Positions 16,188 through 25,792 of a stretch of DNA of 57,251 bases are shown here, piece by piece (position 1 is the first letter of the stretch; each line of letters opens with the position of its first letter). This stretch comes from Paenibacillus sp. BK033 (GTDB lineage Bacteria; Bacillota; Bacilli; Paenibacillales; Paenibacillaceae), in assembly GCF_004345425.1 (NCBI RefSeq), contig NZ_SLVP01000004.1, forward strand, positions 501,480 to 558,730, given 5' to 3'. The position numbers and the translations under genes are program-made. The notes beneath the pieces are model-generated. The model was not told the DNA's origin and ran no database searches. It saw nothing but the letters and a program-made list of their open reading frames with translations.

Positions 16188-16219
16188 GGCCTTTTCTCCG
16201 ACGGGGAAGAGGCCTTTTA
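16188..16219 (+). terminator. Terminator of hpf
   Basis: Arms GGCCTTTTCTCC (16188-16199) and GGGGAAGAGGCC (16203-16214) pair over 12 bp with two G-T pairs, then TTTTA. Confidence 0.85.
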
Positions 16220-16262
16220 TATGAATGTATACCTGCTTATTGCTGGAAATAAACGCGATGCG

Positions 16263-16291
16263 TTGCGGGCGTCACGACAAACTGTTACAAT
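16263..16291 (+). promoter_or_regulatory. Probable secA promoter
   Basis: TTGCGG (16263-16268) and TACAAT (16286-16291) with a 17-nt spacer, about 37 bp upstream of the secA start. Confidence 0.5.
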
Positions 16292-16328
16292 TTAAGGCAA
16301 ACAGGCGTATTTATGAAAGGGGAAGACC

Positions 16329-18836
16329 ATGCTCGGACTAGTGAAAAAAATATTCGGTGATGCGAACGAGCGCGAGGTCAAGCGTCTCACGCGTACGGTA
16401 GAAGAAATTAACGGACTTGAGTCCAAGATATCGCCGCTGTCTGACGATGAGCTGCGTAATAAAACGGAAGAGTTCAAGGCCCGTCTTGAGAAAGGCGAGG
16501 ACATTGACTCGATTCTGCCGGAAGCTTTCGCGGTAGTGCGCGAAGCATCGAAGCGTACGCTTGGCATGCGCCATTTCGACGTGCAGCTGATGGGCGGTAT
16601 GGTACTGCATGAAGGCAAGATCGCGGAGATGAGAACCGGTGAAGGTAAAACTCTCGTTGCGACGCTTCCTACTTACCTGAACGCGCTGCAGGGCAAAGGC
16701 GTACACGTTATTACGGTCAACGATTACCTTGCCTCGCGCGATAGCCAGATCATGTCTGCCCTTTATAATTTCCTTGGACTGACTGTCGGCTGTAACCTTC
16801 ACGGCTTGACGCATGAAGAGAAGCAAGAGGCTTATGCTTGCGATATTACTTACGGAACCAATAATGAGTTCGGCTTTGACTATTTGCGCGATAACATGGT
16901 GCTGTACAAAGAGCAAATGGTTCAACGCCCGCTTTATTATGCAATCATAGACGAAGTCGACTCCATCCTGGTCGATGAGGCGCGTACGCCGTTGATCATT
17001 TCCGGACAAGCACAAAAATCGACGGAGCTGTATTATGCCGCCGATCGTTTTGTCAGCCGTTTGAAAGCGGAGGAGGATTACACGGTTGATATTAAGCTTC
17101 GCAACGTAACGCTGACGGAAGCCGGCGTGGAGAAAGCGGAGAAGGCCTTTGGCATCGAGAACTTATTCGATCATGCGAACGTAACGCTGAACCACCACGT
17201 GCAGCAAGCGCTTAAAGCGCATGTCATCATGAAGCGCGACGTGGATTACGTGGTTAACGAAGACGAAGTCGTAATCGTCGACGAATTCACGGGCCGTCTG
17301 ATGGCTGGCCGCCGTTACAGCGACGGTCTGCATCAAGCGATTGAAGCGAAAGAGCAGCTGAAGGTTCAGAACGAGAGCATGACGCTTGCGACCATTACGT
17401 TCCAGAACTACTTCCGTATGTACCGCAAGCTGTCCGGCATGACCGGTACGGCGAAGACGGAGGAAGAAGAGTTCAAACGGATTTACGGTCTCGAGGTTAT
17501 TCAAATTCCGACAAACCGCGCTTTGATCCGTAAAGATATGCAGGACGTCGTCTACAAATCCGAGAACGGCAAGTTTAAAGCCGTTGTAGAGGAAATTGTA
17601 GAGCGTCACAAGAAGAACCAGCCGGTACTCGTCGGTACAATCTCCATCGAGAACTCGGAGCGTCTGTCCGACATGCTGAAGAAGCGCGGCGTACAGCATA
17701 AAGTACTGAACGCGAAGTTCCATGCGGAGGAAGCGGAAATTATCTCCCGCGCGGGTCAAGCGGGCGCGGTTACCATCGCAACGAACATGGCGGGACGCGG
17801 TACGGATATTTTGCTTGGCGAAGGCGTTCACGAAGTAGGCGGTCTGCACATTATCGGTACGGAGCGCCATGAAAGCCGTCGTATCGACAACCAGCTGCGC
17901 GGTCGTGCCGGCCGTCAAGGCGACCCAGGCTCCTCGCAGTTCTATCTCTCCCTGGAGGATGAGCTGATGCGCCGCTTTGGCGCGGAGAACATTATGGGCA
18001 TGATGGACCGTCTGGGTCTGGAAGAAGACCAGCCGATCGAGAGCCGCCTCATTACGCGTGCCGTTGAGTCCGCTCAGAAACGCGTAGAGGGCAGCAACTT
18101 CGATACCCGTAAAGTCGTCCTGCAATATGACGATGTCATGAACCAGCAGCGTGAGGTTATCTATAAGCAGCGCCGTGACGTATTGTACTCGGAGAATATC
18201 CGCGAGATCGTTATGGAAATGATCGTGCCGGTTATCGAGCATGTGGTTGAGGCGCATACGGAAGGCGATATTCCGGAAGAGTGGGATCTGCAGGAAATCG
18301 CGGATTACGCGAACTCGAACCTTCTCCCTGAAGATACCTTCTCGAAGGACGATCTGTGGGGCAAAGAGAAGGAAGAGATCATCGAGCTTATCAAGGATAA
18401 GGTTGTTGCTTATTACGACGAGCGCGAGGCTGAGCTTGGCGCGGAGACGATGCGCGAATTCGAGAAGGTTGTCGTACTGCGCGCGGTAGACAGCAAATGG
18501 ATGGATCACATCGATGCGATGGATCAGCTCCGCCAAGGTATCCACCTCCGTGCGTACGGCGGTACGGATCCGCTTCGCGAATACCAATTCGAAGGCTTCG
18601 AGATGTTTAAGGAAATGATCTACAGCATCCAGGAGGAAGTCGCGAAGTATATCATGAAGGCACGCGTGGAGAGCAATCTGGAGCGTCAAGAGGTTGCGCA
18701 AGGCCAAACGACGACGAATAGCCCGGCCGAAGCGGAGAAACGCCCCGCGAAGCGCGAAGAGCGTACGGGACGCAACGACCTTTGCCCATGCGGCAGCGGC
18801 AAGAAGTACAAAATGTGCCATGGGATGGGTAAGTAA
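16329..18836 (+). CDS. secA: Preprotein translocase ATPase SecA
   Basis: An 835-residue motor that pushes unfolded preproteins through SecYEG. Walker A GEGKT lies at 104-108, the DEVD box in [15 protein letters not shown], and [14 protein letters not shown] and [13 protein letters not shown] in the second motor domain. The last ~20 residues form a zinc-binding SEC-C tail ([13 protein letters not shown]). Length and domain order are normal. AAGGGGAAG precedes the ATG. A terminator follows before prfB. Confidence 0.98.
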   Translation: MLGLVKKIFGDANEREVKRLTRTVEEINGLESKISPLSDDELRNKTEEFKARLEKGEDIDSILPEAFAVVREASKRTLGMRHFDVQLMGGMVLHEGKIAEMRTGEGKTLVATLPTYLNALQGKGVHVITVNDYLASRDSQIMSALYNFLGLTVGCNLHGLTHEEKQEAYACDITYGTNNEFGFDYLRDNMVLYKEQMVQRPLYYAIIDEVDSILVDEARTPLIISGQAQKSTELYYAADRFVSRLKAEEDYTVDIKLRNVTLTEAGVEKAEKAFGIENLFDHANVTLNHHVQQALKAHVIMKRDVDYVVNEDEVVIVDEFTGRLMAGRRYSDGLHQAIEAKEQLKVQNESMTLATITFQNYFRMYRKLSGMTGTAKTEEEEFKRIYGLEVIQIPTNRALIRKDMQDVVYKSENGKFKAVVEEIVERHKKNQPVLVGTISIENSERLSDMLKKRGVQHKVLNAKFHAEEAEIISRAGQAGAVTIATNMAGRGTDILLGEGVHEVGGLHIIGTERHESRRIDNQLRGRAGRQGDPGSSQFYLSLEDELMRRFGAENIMGMMDRLGLEEDQPIESRLITRAVESAQKRVEGSNFDTRKVVLQYDDVMNQQREVIYKQRRDVLYSENIREIVMEMIVPVIEHVVEAHTEGDIPEEWDLQEIADYANSNLLPEDTFSKDDLWGKEKEEIIELIKDKVVAYYDEREAELGAETMREFEKVVVLRAVDSKWMDHIDAMDQLRQGIHLRAYGGTDPLREYQFEGFEMFKEMIYSIQEEVAKYIMKARVESNLERQEVAQGQTTTNSPAEAEKRPAKREERTGRNDLCPCGSGKKYKMCHGMGK

Positions 18837-18877
18837 CACCTGACCTAAGCTATTCGCATAAGGTAACATACACGGTT

Positions 18878-18918
18878 AACGCGCCGGTAAGCCCATTGCG
18901 GGCGAACGGCGCGTTTTA
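18878..18918 (+). terminator. Terminator of secA
   Basis: Arms AACGCGCCG (18878-18886) and CGGCGCGTT (18907-18915), with an inner GCCC/GGGC stem, followed by TTTTAT. Confidence 0.8.
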
Positions 18919-18982
18919 TGCGGTCTGCACGGATTTACAGCGGCCGGGCCGCGCATACTTAATTTTGAGGTGAAGCTACGCG

Positions 18983-20090
18983 ATGATAGAAACAAACGTA
19001 AAACAGGATTTGCGTGAAGTGGCGAAGCGGCTCCAAGAACTCAGGGGGTCTCTTTGACTTAGATCTGAAGCTGGAGCATATCGCAAACTTTGAGGAGAAG
19101 ATGACCGCGCCGGATTTCTGGGACGATAATACGAAGGCGCAGGGCATTATTTCCGAGCTGAATGCGATTAAGTCGGTCGTTGAGCATTATGAACGGCTTA
19201 ATACGGAATGCGAAGATCTACAGACATTGATTGAGCTGGCTGACGAAGAAAGCGATGATTCGCTGGAGGCGGAAGTCATTGGAGGAATTGCTTCCCTGAA
19301 CGAGAAGGTAAACGGCTTTGAATTGCAGCTGCTGCTGAATCAGCCGTACGACAAGCTGAATGCCATTCTCGAGCTGCATCCGGGCGCGGGCGGCACCGAG
19401 TCGCAGGACTGGGGTCAAATGCTTTACCGGATGTACACGCGTTGGGCGGAGAAAAGGGGCTTCAAGGTTGAAGTGCTGGATTATCAGGATGGCGATGAAG
19501 CGGGCATTAAGAGCGTAACGATTGCGGTTAAAGGATATAATGCCTACGGCTATCTGAAAGCGGAGAAAGGCGTTCACCGTCTTGTCCGTATCTCGCCGTT
19601 CGATTCCTCCGGCCGCAGACATACGTCCTTCGTATCCTGCGATGTTGTGCCGGAGATTACGGAGGATATCGAAGTCGAGATCCGTACCGAGGATCTGAAG
19701 GTCGATACGTACCGCGCGAGCGGCGCCGGCGGCCAGCACGTCAACAAGACGGAGTCGGCGATCCGGATTACGCATATCCCGACAGGGATTGTCGTAGCCT
19801 GCCAGCAGGAGCGTTCGCAGATTCAGAACCGCGAGCGCGCGATGAACATGCTCCGTTCCAAGCTGTATGAGCGCAAGATCGAAGAGCAGCAGAAGCACCT
19901 TGCCGAGATTCGCGGCGAGCAGTCGGATATCGCATGGGGCAGCCAGATCCGTTCTTACGTCTTCCATCCGTACAGCATGGTGAAGGATCACCGGACCTCG
20001 GTGGAGACGGGCAACGTTGGCGCCGTAATGGACGGCGACCTGGATGCTTTTATCGACGGTTATTTGCGCAGTCAGATCCGTCACGACTAA
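18983..20090 (+). CDS. prfB: Peptide chain release factor 2 with programmed +1 frameshift
   Basis: RF2 recognises UGA and UAA stop codons and triggers peptide release. The gene starts at ATG 18983 and reads 24 codons to an in-frame TGA at 19055-19057. There AGGGGG, two codons upstream, and the slippery CTTTGA produce a +1 shift; reading resumes at GAC 19056, giving 368 residues. Low RF2 favours shifting, so the gene is autoregulated. The anticodon-like SPF motif ([11 protein letters not shown]) and the catalytic GGQ (Gln ~251) are intact. Start codons inside the downstream frame should not be used. Confidence 0.96.
19043..19058 (+). promoter_or_regulatory. prfB programmed frameshift site
   Basis: AGGGGGTCTCTTTGAC contains the Shine-Dalgarno-like AGGGGG, the shift codon CTT (19052-19054) and the TGA stop (19055-19057). 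This is the standard prfB arrangement. Confidence 0.95.
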
Positions 20091-20123
20091 GGAAACGGCA
20101 AGTTTATATGCATAGCTTTGGGG

Positions 20124-20164
20124 AAGAGCTCCAACACTTATTAAGGTTGGAACTCTTCTTTTTT
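20124..20164 (+). terminator. Terminator of prfB
   Basis: Arms GAGCTCCAAC (20126-20135) and GTTGGAACTC (20146-20155) pair with one mismatch, followed by TTCTTTTTT. Confidence 0.8.
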
Positions 20165-20255
20165 GTGCGTGATCAGAAATACATACGATGGAAAGACATG
20201 CGCGGCATGAATAACATAACAGAGATTGACTGACAGAGAGGCGGCATGGTGATCC

Positions 20256-21155
20256 ATGGACAGCAAGAATAACGAGGTAAAAGTTTCAAAACGCAGCAGG
20301 CGTCCGGCAGGCAGAAAGGCGACGTCGCTTGATGTCTTCTGGAGCTTTTTGCAGGTCATTATAGGTTCGTTTGTAGTAGCGCTAAGCTTTAATCTTTTTC
20401 TCGCACCGAATGCAATCGCTTCCGGCGGCGTATCGGGCATATCCATCCTTGTGCATAAAACGCTTGGCATCACGCCGGCTTATACCCAATGGGCGCTGAA
20501 TATTCCGCTCTTCCTGGCGGGGCTGTTCCTGCTCGGCAAACGGTTTGCGCTCAAAACCTTGCTTGGCACCATTGTGCTTCCTTTATTCGTCCTGCTTACG
20601 GCTGACTGGTCGCCGCCTACCGACAATATGCTGCTTGCGGCTATCTATGGCGGCATTGGGGTAGGGATCGGGCTTGGCATCGTATTCCGCGGGCGGGGTT
20701 CCACCGGAGGCCTTGACCTGGCCGCGCAGATTCTGCACCGTTATACCGGCATTCCGCTGGGGCTTGCGGTGGCCTGCTTTGACGGCTGCGTGATCGCGGC
20801 TTCGGGTATTTTTATCTCGCCGGAGGCGGCTTTGTATGCCCTGATCGGATTGTTCGTCACCAGCAAGACGATTGATATTATTCAAAGCGGCATTCCGCTC
20901 TCGAAGGTTGCTTTTATTATCAGCGACCATGCCGATCTGCTCGTGAATGCCATCCTGCATGACCTCGACCGTGGAGTTACGAAGCTGGATGCGCATGGCG
21001 GCTACACGAACGAGAAGCGCCAGGTGCTGATGGTCGTTGTGGGACAGATGGAGGTGGCCAAGCTGAAGCAGCTGGTAAGAGCGGCGGATCCGGGTGCTTT
21101 CGTCATTATCAGCAACACGGCGGAGGTTGTCGGGCAGGGGTTCAAATCGGAATAA
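20256..21155 (+). CDS. YitT family membrane protein
   Basis: A 299-residue YitT-family protein. A basic N-terminus (~30 residues) is followed by five or six hydrophobic segments (about residues 35-205) with the family motif NLFLAPNAIASGGVSGISI. The C-terminal DUF2179 domain (~225-295) is soluble and includes RGVTKLDAHGGYTNEKRQVL. The family is widespread in Firmicutes; the transported substrate, if any, is unknown. The gene has its own unit between the prfB terminator and the arg promoter. Confidence 0.9.
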   Translation: MDSKNNEVKVSKRSRRPAGRKATSLDVFWSFLQVIIGSFVVALSFNLFLAPNAIASGGVSGISILVHKTLGITPAYTQWALNIPLFLAGLFLLGKRFALKTLLGTIVLPLFVLLTADWSPPTDNMLLAAIYGGIGVGIGLGIVFRGRGSTGGLDLAAQILHRYTGIPLGLAVACFDGCVIAASGIFISPEAALYALIGLFVTSKTIDIIQSGIPLSKVAFIISDHADLLVNAILHDLDRGVTKLDAHGGYTNEKRQVLMVVVGQMEVAKLKQLVRAADPGAFVIISNTAEVVGQGFKSE

Positions 21156-21183
21156 ATTGTACGGAAAATGACATCTTTTTTCA

Positions 21184-21212
21184 TTGTATTAATATGAATA
21201 GGACTGTATAAT
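21184..21212 (+). promoter_or_regulatory. Promoter of the arginine operon, possible ARG box
   Basis: TTGTAT (21184-21189) and TATAAT (21207-21212) are 17 nt apart. The A/T-rich TGTATTAATATGAATA (21186-21201) overlaps the -35 and spacer and resembles one half of an AhrC/ArgR box better than the other. The predicted leader is about 110 nt. Confidence 0.6.
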
Positions 21213-21281
21213 AATACGAAACAACGTAATATTTCCATGTGAACCTGATTCATGTACAATATAGATTTAGATGATCTACGT

Positions 21282-21310
21282 AAGTTGAATCCATGCTTCG
21301 GGTTCAACTT
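21282..21310 (+). promoter_or_regulatory. Hairpin in argC leader
   Basis: Arms AAGTTGAATCC (21282-21292) and GGGTTCAACTT (21300-21310) pair over 11 bp with one G-T pair and a 7-nt loop. It ends 4 nt before the ribosome binding site AAGGGAGAG. There is no long T-run, so it is more likely to affect translation or mRNA stability than to terminate. Confidence 0.7.
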
Positions 21311-21329
21311 CTTTAAGGGAGAGAACGTT

Positions 21330-22379
21330 ATGAGCGAGAAATTGAAGGTTGCGATCGTCGGCTCTACCGGTTATGGCGGTATTGAGCTTATTCGTTTGTT
21401 GGCTAGCCACCCGTTGGTGGAGATTACGTCGGTTATTTCCTCGTCCAGCGCGGGAATGCCGATCGCGGAATGGTTCCCTCATTTGACGGACATTCAGACC
21501 GCTTTGCTTGACGACGTGGATCCGCAGGGGATCAAAGCGAAGGCTGACGTCGTCTTTACGGCAACGCCGGCCGGAGTGGCGGCTAAGCTTGCTCCGCAGC
21601 TGCTGGATGCCGGCCTGAAGGTCATTGACCTGTCCGGAGACTTCCGTCTGCAGGATACGGCTTTATACGAGAAATGGTATAAAAAAGCACCGGCGGATGA
21701 GCAATACCTGAAGCAAGCTCTCTATGCTCTCCCTGAGATTAACGGCGACAAAGCGCAAGGCGCTTCGTTTATTTCGAACCCGGGCTGCTTCGTAACGTCC
21801 GCGCTGCTTGGTCTTGTTCCTGCCGTGAAGGCAGGCTGGATTGATCCGGCAACGATTATTATCGACTCGAAATCGGGCGTGTCCGGCGCGGGCCGCGGCG
21901 CAAGCCTTGGCACCCATTACTCCGAGCTGAACGAGAACTTCAAAGCATACAAAGTAAATCAGCATCAGCATGTCCCTGAAATCGAGATGGTACTGTCGGA
22001 AGCGGCAGGCCGGGAGGTTGTGACCACGTTCACGCCGCATCTGGTGCCGATGACAAGAGGAATCCTGTCGACCATGTACGCTACGGTGAAGGGCGAGCAT
22101 AACGCCGCCGATTTTATTGAACTCTATAAGCAATTCTATGAAGGCCGCCAATTCGTCCGCATCCGCAAGGAAGGCGTACTGCCGCAGACGAAGGAGGTTT
22201 GGGGCTCCAACTATTGCGATATCGCTTTTAATTACGATGCAAGAACGGGCCGCATTACGATTATTTCGGTCATTGATAACCTTGTTAAAGGCGCGTCGGG
22301 ACAAGCGATTCAGAACCTCAACCTGATGATGGGCTGGGATGAAGGCCTTGGCCTGCAGTTCGTGCCGGTATATCCGTGA
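21330..22379 (+). CDS. argC: N-acetyl-gamma-glutamyl-phosphate reductase
   Basis: A 349-residue enzyme for the NADPH-dependent third step of arginine synthesis. The NADP-binding loop GSTGYGG is near residues 11-17 and the catalytic cysteine lies in SNPGCFVTSALLG. The start ATG 21330 follows AAGGGAGAG. The frame is open upstream to ATG 21252, but that codon has no ribosome binding site and the extra 26 codons coincide with the leader hairpin. First gene of the arg cluster. Confidence 0.96.
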   Translation: MSEKLKVAIVGSTGYGGIELIRLLASHPLVEITSVISSSSAGMPIAEWFPHLTDIQTALLDDVDPQGIKAKADVVFTATPAGVAAKLAPQLLDAGLKVIDLSGDFRLQDTALYEKWYKKAPADEQYLKQALYALPEINGDKAQGASFISNPGCFVTSALLGLVPAVKAGWIDPATIIIDSKSGVSGAGRGASLGTHYSELNENFKAYKVNQHQHVPEIEMVLSEAAGREVVTTFTPHLVPMTRGILSTMYATVKGEHNAADFIELYKQFYEGRQFVRIRKEGVLPQTKEVWGSNYCDIAFNYDARTGRITIISVIDNLVKGASGQAIQNLNLMMGWDEGLGLQFVPVYP

Positions 22380-22471
22380 TATTGAAAATATGGCATTAAG
22401 AATATTCTTTATACTTATTCATTTTAGAATTGAGCAATTATTCGTACAAGGTGAAGGAGAAACGAGGAGAA

Positions 22472-23716
22472 ATGGGACAGGTGCAACAAGCTAAAGCGCT
22501 GTATTCGGTCGTCTCGGACGGATCGATTACGACTCCTAAAGGATTCAGAGCCGGTGGTCTCCACTGCGGCCTGAAGAAGACAACCCGCCATGATCTTGGC
22601 GCAATCGTATGCGAAGTGCCGGCGGCATCCGCCGGCGTCTACACCACAAACGTGTTTCAAGCTGCGCCAATCAAGGTGACGCGAGAGAGCATTGAATCGG
22701 ATGGCTTCCTGCGCGCCGTTATCGTGAACAGCGGCAATGCCAACGCGGTAACGGGCAAGCAAGGCGAAGACGATGCTTACGAGATGCGTTCGCGTTTTGC
22801 CGAGTCTATTGGCGTGTCCGCGGATCAGGTTGCGGTCGCTTCGACGGGCGTGATCGGCGAGAATCTGAAGATGGATAAGGTACGTGCGGGTATCGACGCT
22901 CTTCCGGCGAAGCTGGAGACGGACCGCGATGCGGCTGACGGCTTCTGTCAAGCAATTCTGACCACGGACCTTGTGCAAAAAATGGTATGCGTCTCGGTTG
23001 AGATCGACGGCCAGACGGTACATATTGCCGGTGCGGCCAAAGGCTCCGGCATGATTCATCCGAACATGGCCACGATGCTTGGCTTTGTGACTACGGATGC
23101 GGCAATCGGAAGCGTTGCGCTTCAAACGCTGCTTCGCGAAGCGACAAACTATACGTTTAATATGATTACGGTTGACGGCGATACAAGCACCAACGATATG
23201 CTGGTGGCCATGGCGAGCGGTCTTGCCGGCAATAGCGAGCTGACGCCGGAGCATGAAGGCTGGGCGGCTTTCTCGGCAGGTCTTCGTTATGTGTGCGAAG
23301 TGCTGGCAAAAGCAATCGCCCGCGACGGCGAAGGCGCAACCAAGCTGGTTGAAGTGCAAGTGCACGGCGCTGTGAACGACGACGCGGCTACGGCGATTGC
23401 GAAGACGGTTATCGGCTCTTCCCTGGTGAAGTCCGCGGTGTTTGGCGCTGACGCGAACTGGGGCAGGATTATCGCGGCGGTGGGCCGCGCAGGCCAGCCG
23501 GTGAACCCGGATACGGTGGACGTGCGGATCGGCGATATCGTGACGCTGGAAGGCTCCCGTCCGGTTGCTTTTGACGAAGATGCGGCACTGGAATACCTAA
23601 AGGGCGATACGGTTGTGATCCGCGTCGACCTGCATATGGACAACGGCACGGCAACCGCTTGGGGCTGTGACCTGACTTACGATTATGTCCGCATTAACGC
23701 GGCATACCGTACGTAA
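22472..23716 (+). CDS. argJ: Bifunctional ornithine acetyltransferase / N-acetylglutamate synthase
   Basis: A 414-residue ArgJ that recycles acetyl groups from acetylornithine to glutamate, and may also use acetyl-CoA. The self-cleavage site is in NMATMLGF, with Thr201 as the new N-terminal nucleophile of the beta chain. KGSGMIHPNMA and NSFNMITVDGD-like TFNMITVDGDTSTND are intact. The start is ATG 22472 or GTG 22481, near GAGGAG; TTG 22430 has no ribosome binding site. Because ArgJ is present, no argA or argE is needed in the cluster. Confidence 0.95.
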   Translation: MGQVQQAKALYSVVSDGSITTPKGFRAGGLHCGLKKTTRHDLGAIVCEVPAASAGVYTTNVFQAAPIKVTRESIESDGFLRAVIVNSGNANAVTGKQGEDDAYEMRSRFAESIGVSADQVAVASTGVIGENLKMDKVRAGIDALPAKLETDRDAADGFCQAILTTDLVQKMVCVSVEIDGQTVHIAGAAKGSGMIHPNMATMLGFVTTDAAIGSVALQTLLREATNYTFNMITVDGDTSTNDMLVAMASGLAGNSELTPEHEGWAAFSAGLRYVCEVLAKAIARDGEGATKLVEVQVHGAVNDDAATAIAKTVIGSSLVKSAVFGADANWGRIIAAVGRAGQPVNPDTVDVRIGDIVTLEGSRPVAFDEDAALEYLKGDTVVIRVDLHMDNGTATAWGCDLTYDYVRINAAYRT

Positions 23717-23744
23717 CGCTAGGGCAGAGGAGAACGGATTAACG

Positions 23745-24533
23745 ATGGCACAACGTTTTGTAATGAAATGCGGCGGCAGCACGCTGGCTGCGCTTCCGGA
23801 TTCCTTCTTCGGCGAGCTGCGCGAGCTTCAAGAGTCCGGCGTTCATCCGGTTATCGTCCATGGCGGCGGCCCGGCGATCTCCGAGACGCTGACGAAGCTT
23901 GGCATTGAGACGGAATTCGTAAACGGCCTGCGAAAGACCGATGACGCCGTGCTCGACGTGGTCGAGATGGTGCTTGCGGGCCGAATCAATAAAGAAATCG
24001 TCCGTAAAATCCAGACAAACGGCGCAAAGGCGATTGGCCTCTCCGGCGTGGACGGTTTGCTGATCCAGGCGAAGCCGGTCGCTAACAGCGCGGAGATCGG
24101 TTTTGTCGGGGATGTAACGGATGTGAATGCGGAAGTAATCGAAGGCGTTATGACGATGGGCTATATGCCGGTTATCGCTCCGATTGGAATTGATGCAAAC
24201 GGTCAGCGCTACAACATTAACGCGGATACGGCGGCAGGCGCCGTTGCTTCCCATCTTGGCGTGGAGCAGATGATCGTGGTGACGGACGTGCCGGGCATTA
24301 TGCGCACGGTAGACGGCGAGAAGAGGGTACTGCCTTCCGTCACCGTAGCAGAGATAGAAGAGATGATTGCAAGCGGCGAGATTTACGGCGGCATGATCCC
24401 GAAGGTGCGCGCGGCGGTGCAGTGCATTCAAGGGCGCGTTCGCGAGGTTGTTATCGTCAGCGGCGAAGAGCCGGGTGTTCTTAGCCGGGCCGTGCGAGAA
24501 GGCGGCGTAGGCACAAGAATCGTACAGGAGTAG
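23745..24533 (+). CDS. argB: Acetylglutamate kinase
   Basis: A 262-residue amino-acid kinase that phosphorylates N-acetylglutamate. The N-terminal KCGGSTL, the glycine loop VHGGGPAIS and the substrate loop NGLRKTDDAVLDVVEM are present, and YNINADTAAGAVA lies in the C-terminal half. ATG 23745 follows GAGGAGAAC. It lacks the N-terminal helix seen in arginine-sensitive forms, so feedback inhibition cannot be assumed. Confidence 0.95.
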   Translation: MAQRFVMKCGGSTLAALPDSFFGELRELQESGVHPVIVHGGGPAISETLTKLGIETEFVNGLRKTDDAVLDVVEMVLAGRINKEIVRKIQTNGAKAIGLSGVDGLLIQAKPVANSAEIGFVGDVTDVNAEVIEGVMTMGYMPVIAPIGIDANGQRYNINADTAAGAVASHLGVEQMIVVTDVPGIMRTVDGEKRVLPSVTVAEIEEMIASGEIYGGMIPKVRAAVQCIQGRVREVVIVSGEEPGVLSRAVREGGVGTRIVQE

Positions 24534-24552
24534 AGAAAGGCGGTTATAGTCG

Positions 24553-25752
24553 ATGAGCGAGACGAAAGTAGCGGCAGCGCCAGAGCAATCCTTGCTGCCA
24601 ACGTATGCGAGATATCCAATCGCGCTTGTGAAGGGCGAAGGAAGCTGGCTGTGGGATGATAAGGGCAACAAATACCTCGATTTCATGAGCGGTATTGCCG
24701 TAACCAACCTTGGCCATGCGCCTCAAAAGGTAAAAGAAGCGCTGATCAAGCAGCTGGATGAGCTGTGGCATGTGTCGAACCTGTTCCGCATTCCGAATCA
24801 GGAAGAGGCGGCGCATCTGATTACTTCGAACAGCAGCGGCGATGCCGTTTTCTTCTGCAACTCCGGCGCGGAGGCGAATGAAGCGGCGATCAAGCTGGCT
24901 CGCCGTTATCAGCAGAAGGTACTGAACAACGGACGATACGAAATTATTACGTTTGAATCCTCCTTCCACGGCCGTACGCTGGCAACTCTGACAGCTACCG
25001 GGCAGGAGAAGGTGAAGGAAGGCTTTGCTCCTTTGCCGGAAGGCTTCAAATACATTCCTTATAACGATATCGAAGCTTTGAAAGCGGTGATCTCCGATAA
25101 AACGGCGGCCGTGATGCTCGAACTGATCCAGGCGGAAGGCGGTATCTTCCCGGCTGATCAGGCGTTTGTAGAAGACCTGGTGAAGCTGTGCGAAGAGAAC
25201 GGAATTCTGGTCATCATCGACGAGATCCAGACGGGCATGGGCCGTACCGGCAAGCTGTTCGCTTACGAGCATTACGGCATCGAGCCGGATATTTTCACGC
25301 TGGCAAAAGGTCTCGGAAGCGGGTTCCCGGTTGGCGCGGCGGTGGCGAAGGATAAGCTTCGCGAAGCGTTTGGCCCGGGCAGCCACGGTTCTACCTTTGG
25401 CGGCACGCCGATCGCGACGGCAGCGGTTAAAGCAACGGTTGAGACGATTGTTGGCGAGAACCTGCCGCAGCGTGCGGCCGAGATGGGCGCTTATCTGATG
25501 GATGAGCTGAAGAAGGAGCTCGCGGGCCATTCGTTCGTGAAGGAAGTACGCGGCCAAGGCCTGATCGTGGGAATCGAATGCGTGGAGCCGGTTGGCCCCG
25601 TTTTGACGGCGGCGCAAGAGCAAGGCCTGCTCGTCATTTCCGCAGGACCAAACGTTGTGCGTCTTCTGCCTAACCTTCTGGTGACGAAGGAAGAGATCGA
25701 CCAGGCTGTGGCAACACTAAAGCAATTGTTGGCTAACGCGGTTAAAGCCTAA
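24553..25752 (+). CDS. argD: Acetylornithine aminotransferase
   Basis: A 399-residue class-III PLP aminotransferase converting N-acetylglutamate semialdehyde to N-acetylornithine. FFCNSGAEANEAAIKLARR binds the cofactor phosphate, VIIDEIQTGMGRTG holds the Asp contacting the pyridine nitrogen, and the PLP lysine is in FTLAKGLGSGFPVGA. Length is normal. It starts 19 bp after argB. Confidence 0.95.
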   Translation: MSETKVAAAPEQSLLPTYARYPIALVKGEGSWLWDDKGNKYLDFMSGIAVTNLGHAPQKVKEALIKQLDELWHVSNLFRIPNQEEAAHLITSNSSGDAVFFCNSGAEANEAAIKLARRYQQKVLNNGRYEIITFESSFHGRTLATLTATGQEKVKEGFAPLPEGFKYIPYNDIEALKAVISDKTAAVMLELIQAEGGIFPADQAFVEDLVKLCEENGILVIIDEIQTGMGRTGKLFAYEHYGIEPDIFTLAKGLGSGFPVGAAVAKDKLREAFGPGSHGSTFGGTPIATAAVKATVETIVGENLPQRAAEMGAYLMDELKKELAGHSFVKEVRGQGLIVGIECVEPVGPVLTAAQEQGLLVISAGPNVVRLLPNLLVTKEEIDQAVATLKQLLANAVKA

Positions 25753-25792
25753 GGGCTGGAAATTGAAATATAGGTTTTAGGAGGGTTACGCA

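Noticed and set aside
17163..18869. 568-codon open frame antisense to secA
   Set aside because: It is a shadow of the secA codon pattern: no ribosome binding site, implausible composition, no recognisable domain. The same holds for long antisense frames over argH (28083-29561), uvrB (37625-38896) and uvrA.
19014..19055. prfB starting in the downstream frame
   Set aside because: The upstream frame from ATG 18983 and the classical frameshift site explain the gene better.
21219..21330. T-box or other riboswitch upstream of argC
   Set aside because: No T-box antiterminator sequence, no specifier-loop architecture and no terminator with a T-run. Only a single hairpin is present.
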